64,000 bases of DNA from Octadecabacter sp. SW4 (GTDB lineage Bacteria > Pseudomonadota > Alphaproteobacteria > Rhodobacterales > Rhodobacteraceae), in NCBI RefSeq assembly GCF_008065155.1, contig NZ_CP042819.1:2734922-2798921 (forward strand), written 5' to 3'. Below are positions 46,797 to 54,637 of the stretch, piece after piece; the first letter of the stretch is position 1, and the number at the start of each line of letters is the position of its first letter. The notes beneath the pieces were generated by a model, which did not search any database, was not told the origin of the DNA, and saw only the letters and a program-made list of their open reading frames with translations. The translations under genes were made by a program, and so were the position numbers.

Positions 46797-46827
46797 CACT
46801 TAAACGTTCTAGTCACGGGAAGGTCAA
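46797..46827 (-). promoter_or_regulatory. MerR-type (CueR) promoter and operator of copA
   Basis: On the minus strand: a -35 element TTGACC (46822-46827), a -10 like TAAGTG (46797-46802) and a 19-bp spacer, the over-long spacing typical of MerR-family promoters. Between them is an imperfect dyad with arms ACCTTCC (46818-46824) and AGAACGT (46804-46810). It ends 30 bp before the copA start and lies in a 65-bp gap after the HisD-family gene. Confidence 0.75.
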
Positions 46828-46831
46828 GGGG

Positions 46832-48130
46832 TCAGCGCCCTAAATCGAACACCTCGTCTGGAAAATATTTCTCAAGACGAATATCGGCCGTGCGCGCATG
46901 GCCTTCCATCCCTTCAAGTCGCGAGATCCGCGCGGTCGCTTCGGCCACGGGGCGGGCGGCGTCACGGCTGGATCGCTGCCAGGTAACCGTCTTGAAAAAC
47001 TTGCCCACCGACAGCCCGCCGGTATAGCGCGCGGCACCGCTGGTCGGCAAAACGTGGTTGGGGCCGGACGCCTTGTCACCAAAGGCTACCGTCGTTTCCT
47101 CGCCCAGAAAAAGTGACCCATACGCCGAAAGCCGCGCCAGCCACCAATCCAGATCGGCGCATTGCACATGCAGGTGTTCGGGCGCGTATCTATCAGAGAC
47201 CTGCGCCATTTCCTCGGGGGTGTCGCACAGAACAACCTCGGCGTAATCGGCCCATGCGGCGCGGGCGTTCTCGGCGTTGACTTGCGGCAAAGCATCAATC
47301 AACGCAGGCACGCGCGCCATCACATCAGCGGCCAGATCGGCACTGTCGGTGACCAGCCAGACCGGTGAATTATAGCCATGCTCGGCCTGCCCGACCAAAT
47401 CGCAGGCCACCAGGGCTGGGTCGGCCAGCCCATCGGCAAGAATCAACAAATCGGTTGGCCCCGCGACCATGTCGATCCCGACAGAACCAAACAAAATGCG
47501 CTTGGCCTCGGCAACGAACTGGTTTCCGGGGCCGACCAGAATATCGGCCTTGGGCAGACCGAACAGGCCCAGCGCCATCGCCGCCACGGCCTGCACACCG
47601 CCCATGTTCAGAATCGCATCGGCACCGCAGGCGTCCATCGCATACAGAATTTCCGCCGGTATCCCGGTATCGGGACGGGGCGGCGAACAGGCGGCGATAT
47701 GGCCGACACCCGCGACTTTGGCGGTGGTCACGGTCATCATCGCGCTGGCGATATGGGCATAGCGCCCGCCCGGCACGTAACAGCCCGCCGCGCTGACGGG
47801 AATCTGGCGCTGCCCCGCCAACAGACCCGGCAAAATCTCGACCTCCATGTCGTGGATCGTTTCGCGCTGGGCCTCGGCGAAACGCTGGATGTTGTCACGG
47901 GCAAAGCGGATATCGTCGCGGGTCTGTTGCGGCACTTGCGCAATCGCGGCCTCCAGATCATCGCGCGTCAGAACCGGCGCACCTGTCCACCCATCAAACC
48001 GCTGGGCCATCGCGCGGGCGGCCTCCTCGCCACCTGTTTCAATCTCGGCCAGAAGTTTGCGCACAGCCGCGCGCACGTCCTGCTGATCGGTTTGTGCCGT
48101 GCGGTCTGCTTTCTTGAGATACGTTGCCAT
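46832..48130 (-). CDS. Histidinol-dehydrogenase family protein, probably sulfonate-related (HpsN-like)
   Basis: A 432-residue HisD-family NAD-dependent zinc dehydrogenase, with the Gln-His pair (VGQAEHGYNSP), the catalytic Glu-His (APEHLHVQ), the Asp ligand (FGDKASGPNH) and the last His ligand (EGMEGHARTAD). It begins MATYLKKADR, unlike canonical HisD, and resembles the HpsN (sulfopropanediol 3-dehydrogenase) subgroup. Position beside the taurine transporter supports a sulfonate role, but histidinol or another alcohol cannot be excluded. A terminator hairpin separates it from tauC. Confidence 0.85.
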   Translation of the reverse strand: MATYLKKADRTAQTDQQDVRAAVRKLLAEIETGGEEAARAMAQRFDGWTGAPVLTRDDLEAAIAQVPQQTRDDIRFARDNIQRFAEAQRETIHDMEVEILPGLLAGQRQIPVSAAGCYVPGGRYAHIASAMMTVTTAKVAGVGHIAACSPPRPDTGIPAEILYAMDACGADAILNMGGVQAVAAMALGLFGLPKADILVGPGNQFVAEAKRILFGSVGIDMVAGPTDLLILADGLADPALVACDLVGQAEHGYNSPVWLVTDSADLAADVMARVPALIDALPQVNAENARAAWADYAEVVLCDTPEEMAQVSDRYAPEHLHVQCADLDWWLARLSAYGSLFLGEETTVAFGDKASGPNHVLPTSGAARYTGGLSVGKFFKTVTWQRSSRDAARPVAEATARISRLEGMEGHARTADIRLEKYFPDEVFDLGR

Positions 48131-48171
48131 GTTGCCCCCGTTGTTTGCGCCAAACCTAGGGCCGCCCATGC

Positions 48172-48203
48172 AAAAGGGGCAGTGGTTTTCACACCCCTGC
48201 CCC
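48172..48203 (-). terminator. Terminator after the tauABC genes
   Basis: On the minus strand, a 7-bp stem GGGGCAG/CTGCCCC (48176-48182 with 48197-48203) and long loop is followed by TTTT. It lies about 37 bp past the tauC stop codon, before the HisD-family gene. Confidence 0.55.
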
Positions 48204-48240
48204 GGTTTGTTCGTTTTTCTGAAAACAGCTTTTGGCGATC

Positions 48241-49560
48241 CTAGCCCTTGCCCTTCCAAGGCACCAACAACCGTTCGGCCCAGCGCATCAGCATATCGAT
48301 GCTGAACCCGATGATCCCGATCAGGATGATACCCGCGATCACGATCGACGTGATCTGGAATTTCGAGGCGGTCATGATCATCATACCCGCACCTTTTTCG
48401 GCGGCGACCAGTTCAGCGGCCACAACCGTGCCCCAGCACACCCCCATCGCCACCCGCGCGCCGGTAAAGATTTCCGGCAAAGAGTTGGGGATGATCACAT
48501 GGCGCATGATCTGCCATTTTGATGCGCCCAGACTATAGGCGGCGTGAACTTTGGTGATGCGCACGCCCGACACGCCGGACCGCGCGGCAATCGCCATGAT
48601 CCAAAGGGCCGCGAGGAACAGCAGGATGATCTTGCCGACCTCGCCAATCCCCGCCCACAGGATCACCAGCGGAATCAGGGCCAAGGGCGGCACCGGCCGC
48701 ATGAATTCCACGATCGGGTCAAACCAGCCACGAAACCAGTTCGACAGCCCCATCGCATAGCCCAGCGGAATGCCGACCAACGCGCCTAGAATAAAGCCGA
48801 TGATCACGCGAAACAGTGAATACCCCAAGTGTTCGGCCAGCGTCGAATTGCGGAAACCATCGGTCGAGATTTCCTTGATCCTTGCCCAGACATCCTCGGG
48901 CGGGGGCAGCCAGATCGGCTCCATCTGCCAGCCCTTGTCGGGGGCGATGTTCAGCGTTCCACGGCTTGTCAGGCTGACCTGGGCAAAGCCCACATCAACA
49001 GGGCTGCCCTGCGCAATCGGTTCGCCGTTGATGGCGGTGATCACCGCCCCATCGTCACGGGTCAGCGCATCATTGGCATCCCAACGGACCAGTTCACTGC
49101 GGTAGGCTTGAATGGCGACACTGTCATTCTCGCCAGTGGTTTCAGGCGCATCCGTGTCTTCGCCCAATGGGAAAACCACCACGTCGACGGTGGCTTGCGC
49201 CGTCTGGCCGCTGTCATCCTCGGCGGTATAGGTAAAGCTGCCCGTGCCGGTATAGGCACCGGGGACATGCAGAAAAGACGGGATCCAGTTCGATCCGGTA
49301 AATGACCCCCACATCACGAATATGAACAGGACAGACACGACCGATGCGACCGTGTTCGAGGACACAGCACTTTCATCGCCAAACGTCACGGTCTTCAGCG
49401 AGCTATAATCGTGTTTGGGGGTCAGGAACCGCTTGATCGCAGTCCAGATCACCGCCGTCAGCAGCACAATCCCGACGTAGGCAGCGATATAGGGCACGGC
49501 ATAGGCAAGCGTTTGCAGCACAAGAACAAGCTCGGTCCATAGATCAAGTAATAACGTCAT
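48241..49560 (-). CDS. tauC: Taurine ABC transporter permease TauC with an Ig/VCBS-like insert
   Basis: A 439-residue permease; TauC/SsuC proteins normally have about 260-280. The last about 220 residues are the standard domain (EHLGYSLFRVIIGFILGALV, RPVPPLALIPLVILWAGIGE, YSLGASKWQIMRHVIIPNSLP). Two extra N-terminal helices precede it. Between them and the core, residues about 101-213 form a soluble insert with GSFTYTAEDDSGQTAQATV and VITAINGEPIA/GTLNIAPDKGW, resembling halves of Cadherin/VCBS-type Ig repeats. The insert sits in the first periplasmic loop. The gene ends the tauABC set; its start overlaps the tauB stop. Confidence 0.9.
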   Translation of the reverse strand: MTLLLDLWTELVLVLQTLAYAVPYIAAYVGIVLLTAVIWTAIKRFLTPKHDYSSLKTVTFGDESAVSSNTVASVVSVLFIFVMWGSFTGSNWIPSFLHVPGAYTGTGSFTYTAEDDSGQTAQATVDVVVFPLGEDTDAPETTGENDSVAIQAYRSELVRWDANDALTRDDGAVITAINGEPIAQGSPVDVGFAQVSLTSRGTLNIAPDKGWQMEPIWLPPPEDVWARIKEISTDGFRNSTLAEHLGYSLFRVIIGFILGALVGIPLGYAMGLSNWFRGWFDPIVEFMRPVPPLALIPLVILWAGIGEVGKIILLFLAALWIMAIAARSGVSGVRITKVHAAYSLGASKWQIMRHVIIPNSLPEIFTGARVAMGVCWGTVVAAELVAAEKGAGMMIMTASKFQITSIVIAGIILIGIIGFSIDMLMRWAERLLVPWKGKG

Positions 49561-50363
49561 GCTCCTGCCTCCGTGCGACCCATGATTTCTTCTTCCATAT
49601 CCCAGATCATCGCCAGAATTTCTTCGCGGGTCTTGTTATAATCGGGGTGTTTCTTGATCTCGCGCAGGTCGGCATCCACACCCATGTCGGCAAACGGCAG
49701 GCGATATTCCTTGTGAATCCGGCCCGGGCGCGGGGCCATGACCAACAGGCGCTCGCCCAACAGCAAGGCTTCCTCGACCGAGTGGGTGATCAGGATGATC
49801 GTCTTGCCCGTCTCTTTCCACAGCTTCAGCACCAGCCCCTGCATCTTTTCACGGGTCAGCGCATCAAGCGCGCCCAATGGTTCATCCATCAGGATCACGT
49901 CAGGATCGTTGGCCAGACAGCGCGCCAGCGCCACGCGCTGCTGCATCCCGCCGGACAATTCGTAAATCGCTTTTTCCTTGAATTCTTGCAGGCCCACCAC
50001 ATCCAGCAGGTGGTCAACATTTTCAATGTAATCGCGCGGACGCTTTCCGGCCATGCGCGGGCCAAAACTGACATTCTCGCGCACCGACATCCATTCAAAC
50101 AGCGCGCCCTGCTGAAACACCATACCGCGTTCCGCATCCGGCCCCTGCACCACATGGCCATTCAATTCGATCTGCCCCTCGGTCGGAGCCAGAAAACCCG
50201 CGACGATATTCAGCAATGTCGTCTTGCCACAGCCCGAGGGGCCAAGCACGCTCATCAGCTCGCCCTGTTTGATATCAAGGGTCACGTCCTTGAGCGCTTG
50301 CACCGAACTGCCGTTCGGCAAGTCAAAGCGCATTGATATGTTCTTGATGTGTAGTCCGCTCAT
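49557..50363 (-). CDS. tauB: Taurine ABC transporter ATP-binding protein
   Basis: A 268-residue ABC ATPase: Walker A GPSGCGKTTLL, Q-loop FQQGALFEWM, signature LSGGMQQRVALA, Walker B VILMDEPLGALDA and the switch His in LITHSVEEAL. The pattern is that of nitrate/sulfonate/taurine importers. The start ATG 50363 (MSGLHIKNISM) was preferred to an upstream TTG. The stop overlaps tauC by 4 bp. Confidence 0.93.
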   Translation of the reverse strand: MSGLHIKNISMRFDLPNGSSVQALKDVTLDIKQGELMSVLGPSGCGKTTLLNIVAGFLAPTEGQIELNGHVVQGPDAERGMVFQQGALFEWMSVRENVSFGPRMAGKRPRDYIENVDHLLDVVGLQEFKEKAIYELSGGMQQRVALARCLANDPDVILMDEPLGALDALTREKMQGLVLKLWKETGKTIILITHSVEEALLLGERLLVMAPRPGRIHKEYRLPFADMGVDADLREIKKHPDYNKTREEILAMIWDMEEEIMGRTEAGA

Positions 50364-50433
50364 ACCCTGCCCCAAAGTGTTTTCGGAAAGGCCACCGCAC
50401 GGGTGGTTTTGCCGAAAACGCCTGAATGGGAAC

Positions 50434-50459
50434 GGCGGCGCAGGCTCTCCCGCGCCGCC
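50434..50459 (-). terminator. Hairpin between tauA and tauB (attenuator or RNA-stabilising)
   Basis: A perfect 8-bp G+C stem (GGCGGCGC 50434-50441 with GCGCCGCC 50452-50459) 9 bp beyond the tauA stop, without a clear T-run. It may protect the tauA message or limit read-through, as often seen after binding-protein genes. Confidence 0.45.
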
Positions 50460-50468
50460 AATCTGGTC

Positions 50469-51482
50469 TTACATATCTGCGGCAGCGGCCAGTGGGCCCG
50501 CGTTCACAGCACCTTCGTAGCTATCCAGCGCCGAATCGATGGAGCCAGAGGCCACAAACACATCTGCCACGCCCTTCATGAAGTTGGCAGCATTGCCACC
50601 CAACCAGGCCGCGCTCAGTTGGTCCTCAACACTTGGGAAGACGAACGTTGCCATCGTTTCAGCGGTGGCACCTTCATCCATACCCGCGTCCTGCGCGATG
50701 ACCGGCAGCATCGCTTCGGCGTCTGCGCCACCGGCGTTCCACATAGCGTTGGCTTGGGCAGTGACAGCCAGGAACTTGGCGACCAGTTCGGGTTCTTCGG
50801 CGGCAAAATCAGCCGGCGCGGTTGTCGCGTCAAACACAAGAATACCCAGTTCGGTCTTTTCATCACCGCTCAGCAGCACGTTGCCGTGCTCTAGCATACG
50901 GCGCAGCGCGCCGCCCCAACCACAGGCCATATCAACCTGACCCTGTGCCAGCGCGGCAGCACCGTCAGCGGGGGCCATGTCAACAACTTCAAGGCTACCC
51001 AGGTCGACGCCGAAATAGTCCATCTGACGCAGGAAACCATAGTGCGCGGCGGTGCCAAGCGGCACAGCAACCTTTGATCCGGCCAGATCAGCGGCAGTCG
51101 AAGCGTCAATCTCGCGGCTTTCGGCGACAACACAGTTATCGTTGTCGGCATAAGACACAGCCACATCAAGCACCTGAATGTCCTGACCCGCGGATGTTGC
51201 GACCACGAAGGGCGGGATACCCTGACTGACAGAAAGCTGAACATCGCCGGATGCCATCGCCGCGGACATTGCCGTGCCAGTGTCAAAGCTGACCCAGTTG
51301 ATGGTCACGCCCATCGCTTCGTCATACATGCCGTTGACCTTGGCGTATTGGAACGGCATCGGCCACTCAAGGAAATACCCGACGGTGATTTCGCTCAGGT
51401 GGGCTTCGGCCAGCGCAGCCTGTGCGCCGCCAAGAAGTGCAAGGCCAGCAGCCGCACCCATCAGTTTAGAAGTGAGTTTCAT
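50469..51482 (-). CDS. tauA: Taurine ABC transporter substrate-binding protein
   Basis: A 337-residue periplasmic protein: signal peptide (AGLALLGGAQAALA-E, about residue 26), then the type II binding fold (TVGYFLEWPMPFQYAKVNGM, VSFDTGTAMSAAMASGDVQL, AVPLGTAAHYGFLRQM, CGWGGALRRMLEHG). The resemblance to TauA/SsuA together with the tpa-tauR-xsc context identifies taurine as the likely ligand. It is transcribed away from tpa on the same strand with a terminator hairpin between, so it may have its own promoter in the 184-bp gap. Confidence 0.92.
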   Translation of the reverse strand: MKLTSKLMGAAAGLALLGGAQAALAEAHLSEITVGYFLEWPMPFQYAKVNGMYDEAMGVTINWVSFDTGTAMSAAMASGDVQLSVSQGIPPFVVATSAGQDIQVLDVAVSYADNDNCVVAESREIDASTAADLAGSKVAVPLGTAAHYGFLRQMDYFGVDLGSLEVVDMAPADGAAALAQGQVDMACGWGGALRRMLEHGNVLLSGDEKTELGILVFDATTAPADFAAEEPELVAKFLAVTAQANAMWNAGGADAEAMLPVIAQDAGMDEGATAETMATFVFPSVEDQLSAAWLGGNAANFMKGVADVFVASGSIDSALDSYEGAVNAGPLAAAADM

Positions 51483-51628
51483 TTATCGTCTCCCATGTTG
51501 GTGACCCTTGCGGGCCGGATTACGCCGGGCAGGTTTACCCTGCCTCAATCGTTGGTTTTGCCCCGATACCAGAGCGGTCCGACGTTAAACGAAGCACGTT
51601 TCGTGCCGTTGTCCAACCCCGGAATAGC

Positions 51629-51660
51629 AAAAGGCCCATCCGGTATGATCCGGATGGGCC
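51629..51660 (-). terminator. Rho-independent terminator of tpa
   Basis: On the minus strand, a perfect 11-bp stem (51633-51643 with 51650-51660), 6-base loop and then TTTT. It starts 6 bp after the tpa stop codon. Confidence 0.85.
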
Positions 51661-51666
51661 CGACAC

Positions 51667-52986
51667 CTAGGCCGGAATGGCCTCGATCGTCTTGCGAAGT
51701 TTATCGACAATCTCGTCGATGTGCTTCTCCTCGCTGATGAACATCGGCGCAAGAATCGCATTGTCGCCGGTGAATTTGATGTGACACCCGTTCCAGAACA
51801 GATCGGTCTGGGCGGCAACCCCGCGCAGCCCCGGTTTGTCTCCCGGATAAAGCTCGACACCGGCCATCATGCCAATGGTGCGGATGTCCTTGACCAGATC
51901 AAGTTCGGCCAGCTCCATCACCGCCTTTTCAAAATAGGGAGCCATGTCATTGGCGCGCTCAAACAGCTGTTCTTCGCGGTAGATCGCCATGCTCGCCAGT
52001 CCGGCAGCACAGGCGGCAGGGTGGCCGGAATAGGTATAGCCGTGGAACAGTTCGATCCCGCCCATCGCCGCCTTATCGGTCACGGTTTCATAGATATCGT
52101 CGCGCACGGCGACCGCACCCATCGGCATCGACCCGTTGGTCAGCGCCTTGGCCATCGTCATGATATCCGGCGTCACATCAAAGGCGTCGGCGGCAAATGT
52201 GCCACCCACACGGCCAAAGCCCGTGATCACCTCGTCAAATACCAGCAACAAGCCGTGCTTGTCACACAATTCGCGCAACCGCTTAAGGTATCCCTTGGGC
52301 GGGGGCAGCGTGCCGCACGATCCTGCAACCGGTTCGACGAACACGGCCGCGATTGTTTCCGCGCCGAAATTGTCGACGATCCGCTGCAAATCTTCGGCAC
52401 GATCCGCGCCCGTGGTCCGGCAACCGGGCGTTTTCATTTCCTCGTCAGTCCATGTGTGACGCATGTGGACGACACCGGGCATCGTCACCGAAAACGCGCG
52501 CCGGTTATTCACCAGCCCGCTCAGGGCGACACCGCCGATGTTGACGCCATGATAGGCTTTTTCGCGACTGATAAAATGGCGCGCATTCTTGCCGCAGGCC
52601 GTGTTGTAGGCCATGACGATTTTCAACGCGGTATCCACCGCTTCAGACCCCGAATTGACAAAGAAAATCTTGTTGATCCCCTCGGGCGTCATCCGCGCAA
52701 TTTCTTCGGCCAGGGCAAAAGACAGCGGGTGCCCCGTGCCAAAGGGCGACGCGAAGGTCAGATCCTGCATCGCCTTGTGGACCGATTCGATGATTTTCGG
52801 ATGGCAATGACCCGCAGGCGAACAAAACAGACCCGATGACCCGTCAATGACCGTGCCACCCTTGTGGTTCGTCATGTAAACGCCTTTTGCTTCAGTGATT
52901 AAGCGGGGATCCTTCTTGAAGCCACGGTTGTCCGTGAAGGGCATCCAGAACTCCTCGAGAGAGTTGTTTTTAGCGTCGAGAGCCAT
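51667..52986 (-). CDS. tpa: Taurine:pyruvate aminotransferase
   Basis: A 439-residue class III (omega) aminotransferase: FVNSGSEAVDTALKIV, LLVFDEVITGFGRVGG and the PLP lysine in MTMAKALTNG. With pyruvate it converts taurine to sulfoacetaldehyde and alanine, the first step of dissimilation. Assignment rests on the cluster (tauR divergent, xsc next to it, tauABC downstream). ATG 52986 is preceded by CCGGAGG. The short gap to tauR contains TauR-like direct repeats. Confidence 0.93.
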   Translation of the reverse strand: MALDAKNNSLEEFWMPFTDNRGFKKDPRLITEAKGVYMTNHKGGTVIDGSSGLFCSPAGHCHPKIIESVHKAMQDLTFASPFGTGHPLSFALAEEIARMTPEGINKIFFVNSGSEAVDTALKIVMAYNTACGKNARHFISREKAYHGVNIGGVALSGLVNNRRAFSVTMPGVVHMRHTWTDEEMKTPGCRTTGADRAEDLQRIVDNFGAETIAAVFVEPVAGSCGTLPPPKGYLKRLRELCDKHGLLLVFDEVITGFGRVGGTFAADAFDVTPDIMTMAKALTNGSMPMGAVAVRDDIYETVTDKAAMGGIELFHGYTYSGHPAACAAGLASMAIYREEQLFERANDMAPYFEKAVMELAELDLVKDIRTIGMMAGVELYPGDKPGLRGVAAQTDLFWNGCHIKFTGDNAILAPMFISEEKHIDEIVDKLRKTIEAIPA

Positions 52987-53047
52987 GACGGCGACCTCCG
53001 GTAAAGGATTAAGATTGCAGAACGCTAGCCTTAGGCAGCGGATTCCT

Positions 53048-53080
53048 TTACATCCAGATTGAACCGCAATTTATATCCAG
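53048..53080 (-). promoter_or_regulatory. Putative TauR operator: two direct repeats
   Basis: On the minus strand two direct repeats, CTGGATATAA (53071-53080) and CTGGATGTAA (53048-53057), lie 23 bp apart in the 103-bp tpa-tauR gap. They are near-identical to the TauR box described in Rhodobacter capsulatus (CTGGACYTAA repeats). This suggests taurine-dependent activation of tpa and autoregulation of tauR. Confidence 0.75.
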
Positions 53081-53089
53081 ATCGGCACG

Positions 53090-54562
53090 ATGGCGATTTC
53101 CGAAGAAACCTTCTTTCTGGACCCGCAGGCGCAGGGCACGCTGCAAAGCCAGATTCAGACAATGGTCGCCGAAGGGATTTTGTCCGGCCGGTTCCGCCGT
53201 GGCGAAAAACTGCCCAGTTCGCGCAAGCTGGCGCAGCACCTAGGGATCAGCCGAATCACCGTGACGCTTGCCTATACCGACCTGCTGGCCGACGATTACA
53301 TCGCCGCGCGCGGGCGCTCGGGCTATTTCGTGTCCGACAATGCGCCCGAACCGCCCAGCTTTCCCGCGCAGGCCGCCGGGGTTGGCAGCGTCGACTGGAC
53401 CCGCGCGATCGGCCAACGCTTTACCGGCAGCGAACCCCATTCCAAACCCCGCGATTGGGCCAGTTTTCGCTATCCTTTCATTTATGGGCAGGCGGACCCA
53501 ACCCTGTTTGACAGCGCCAATTGGCGGCTTTGCGCACTCGAGGCTTTGGGCAAAAAGGATTTTGACGCGCTGACCACCGATTATAACGATCAGGACGATC
53601 CCAAGCTGATCGAATTCATCGCCCGCCAAACCCTGCCGCGGCGCGGCATACTGGCCAAGCCCGATGAAATCCTGCTGACGCTTGGCGCGCAGAACGCACT
53701 ATGGTTAACCGCGCAGGTATTGCTGACCAGCCGCCGCCGCGCCGTCGTCGAAGACCCCTGCTACCCCGCGTTGCGCGCCATCCTGACCCATTCGCGCTGC
53801 CATCTGACGGCCCTGCCCGTCGATCGCGATGGACTGCCGCCGGATGCATTGCCGCCCGATACCGACGTTGTTTTCACCACACCCAGCCACCAATGCCCGA
53901 CCACATCCACCATGCCGATGCTGCGCCGCCAATCCCTGCTTGACCGGGCCGAGCGCGACAATTTTCTGATCGTCGAGGATGACTACGAATTTGAGATGTC
54001 CTTCCTCAAGGCCCCCTCGCCTGCCTTGAAATCCCTCGATCGGAACGGGCGGGTGATCTACGTCGGCTCATTCTCGAAATCGCTGTTTCCAGGCTTGCGG
54101 CTTGGCTACCTTGTCGGTCCCGCGCCCTTTATCCGCGAAGCCCGCGCCCTGCGCGCCAGCGTGTTGCGTCACCCGCCCGGACATATTCAGCGCACGACCA
54201 CCTATTTCCTGTCGCGGGGCCACTACGACGCGCTGATCCGGCGCATGGGCAAGGCCTATTTCGACCGCCGCCGCGTCATGGATAACGCCATCGCCGATCA
54301 CGGGCTGACAGTTGCTGGCGCGGGCAGTTTCGGCGGCTCGTCCTTTTGGATGCGCGCGCCTGATCAGGTTGACACGACCAAACTTGCCGCGACCCTTGCA
54401 GGCAGCGGCGTCCTGATCGAACCGGGCCAACCCTTCTTTGCCGCCAATGACCCGCCCAAAAACTATTACCGGCTCGCCTATTCGTCGATCCCCAGCACCC
54501 GCATTCCCGACGGGATTGCCCGGATCGCCACTGCCATCACAGCGACAACTGGCCATACCTGA
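53090..54562 (+). CDS. tauR: TauR: MocR/GntR-type regulator with aminotransferase-like domain
   Basis: A 490-residue MocR-family protein. The N-terminal GntR winged helix (KLPSSRKLAQHLGISRITVT, about 40-100) is joined by a linker to a fold-type I aminotransferase domain with VEDDYEFEMSF and the PLP lysine in GSFSKSLFPGLRLGYLV. PLP-bound TauR binds direct repeats and activates taurine genes in response to taurine. It is divergent from tpa and 75 bp upstream of xsc on the same strand. Confidence 0.9.
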   Translation: MAISEETFFLDPQAQGTLQSQIQTMVAEGILSGRFRRGEKLPSSRKLAQHLGISRITVTLAYTDLLADDYIAARGRSGYFVSDNAPEPPSFPAQAAGVGSVDWTRAIGQRFTGSEPHSKPRDWASFRYPFIYGQADPTLFDSANWRLCALEALGKKDFDALTTDYNDQDDPKLIEFIARQTLPRRGILAKPDEILLTLGAQNALWLTAQVLLTSRRRAVVEDPCYPALRAILTHSRCHLTALPVDRDGLPPDALPPDTDVVFTTPSHQCPTTSTMPMLRRQSLLDRAERDNFLIVEDDYEFEMSFLKAPSPALKSLDRNGRVIYVGSFSKSLFPGLRLGYLVGPAPFIREARALRASVLRHPPGHIQRTTTYFLSRGHYDALIRRMGKAYFDRRRVMDNAIADHGLTVAGAGSFGGSSFWMRAPDQVDTTKLAATLAGSGVLIEPGQPFFAANDPPKNYYRLAYSSIPSTRIPDGIARIATAITATTGHT

Positions 54563-54637
54563 CCCAATCAACTGGCCCTACTGAATCAGCGGCTCAATTC
54601 ATAACCTCGCGCGACATCCCAACCAAGGATCCTCCAG

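Noticed and set aside
44412-47027. Very long open frame antisense to copA and the 3' end of the HisD-family gene
   Set aside because: Same reason: composition rich in His, Arg and Gln with no motif, while the opposite strand carries all P-type ATPase motifs.
51483-51666. TauR boxes before tauA
   Set aside because: No CTGGAY-type direct repeats were seen in either orientation.
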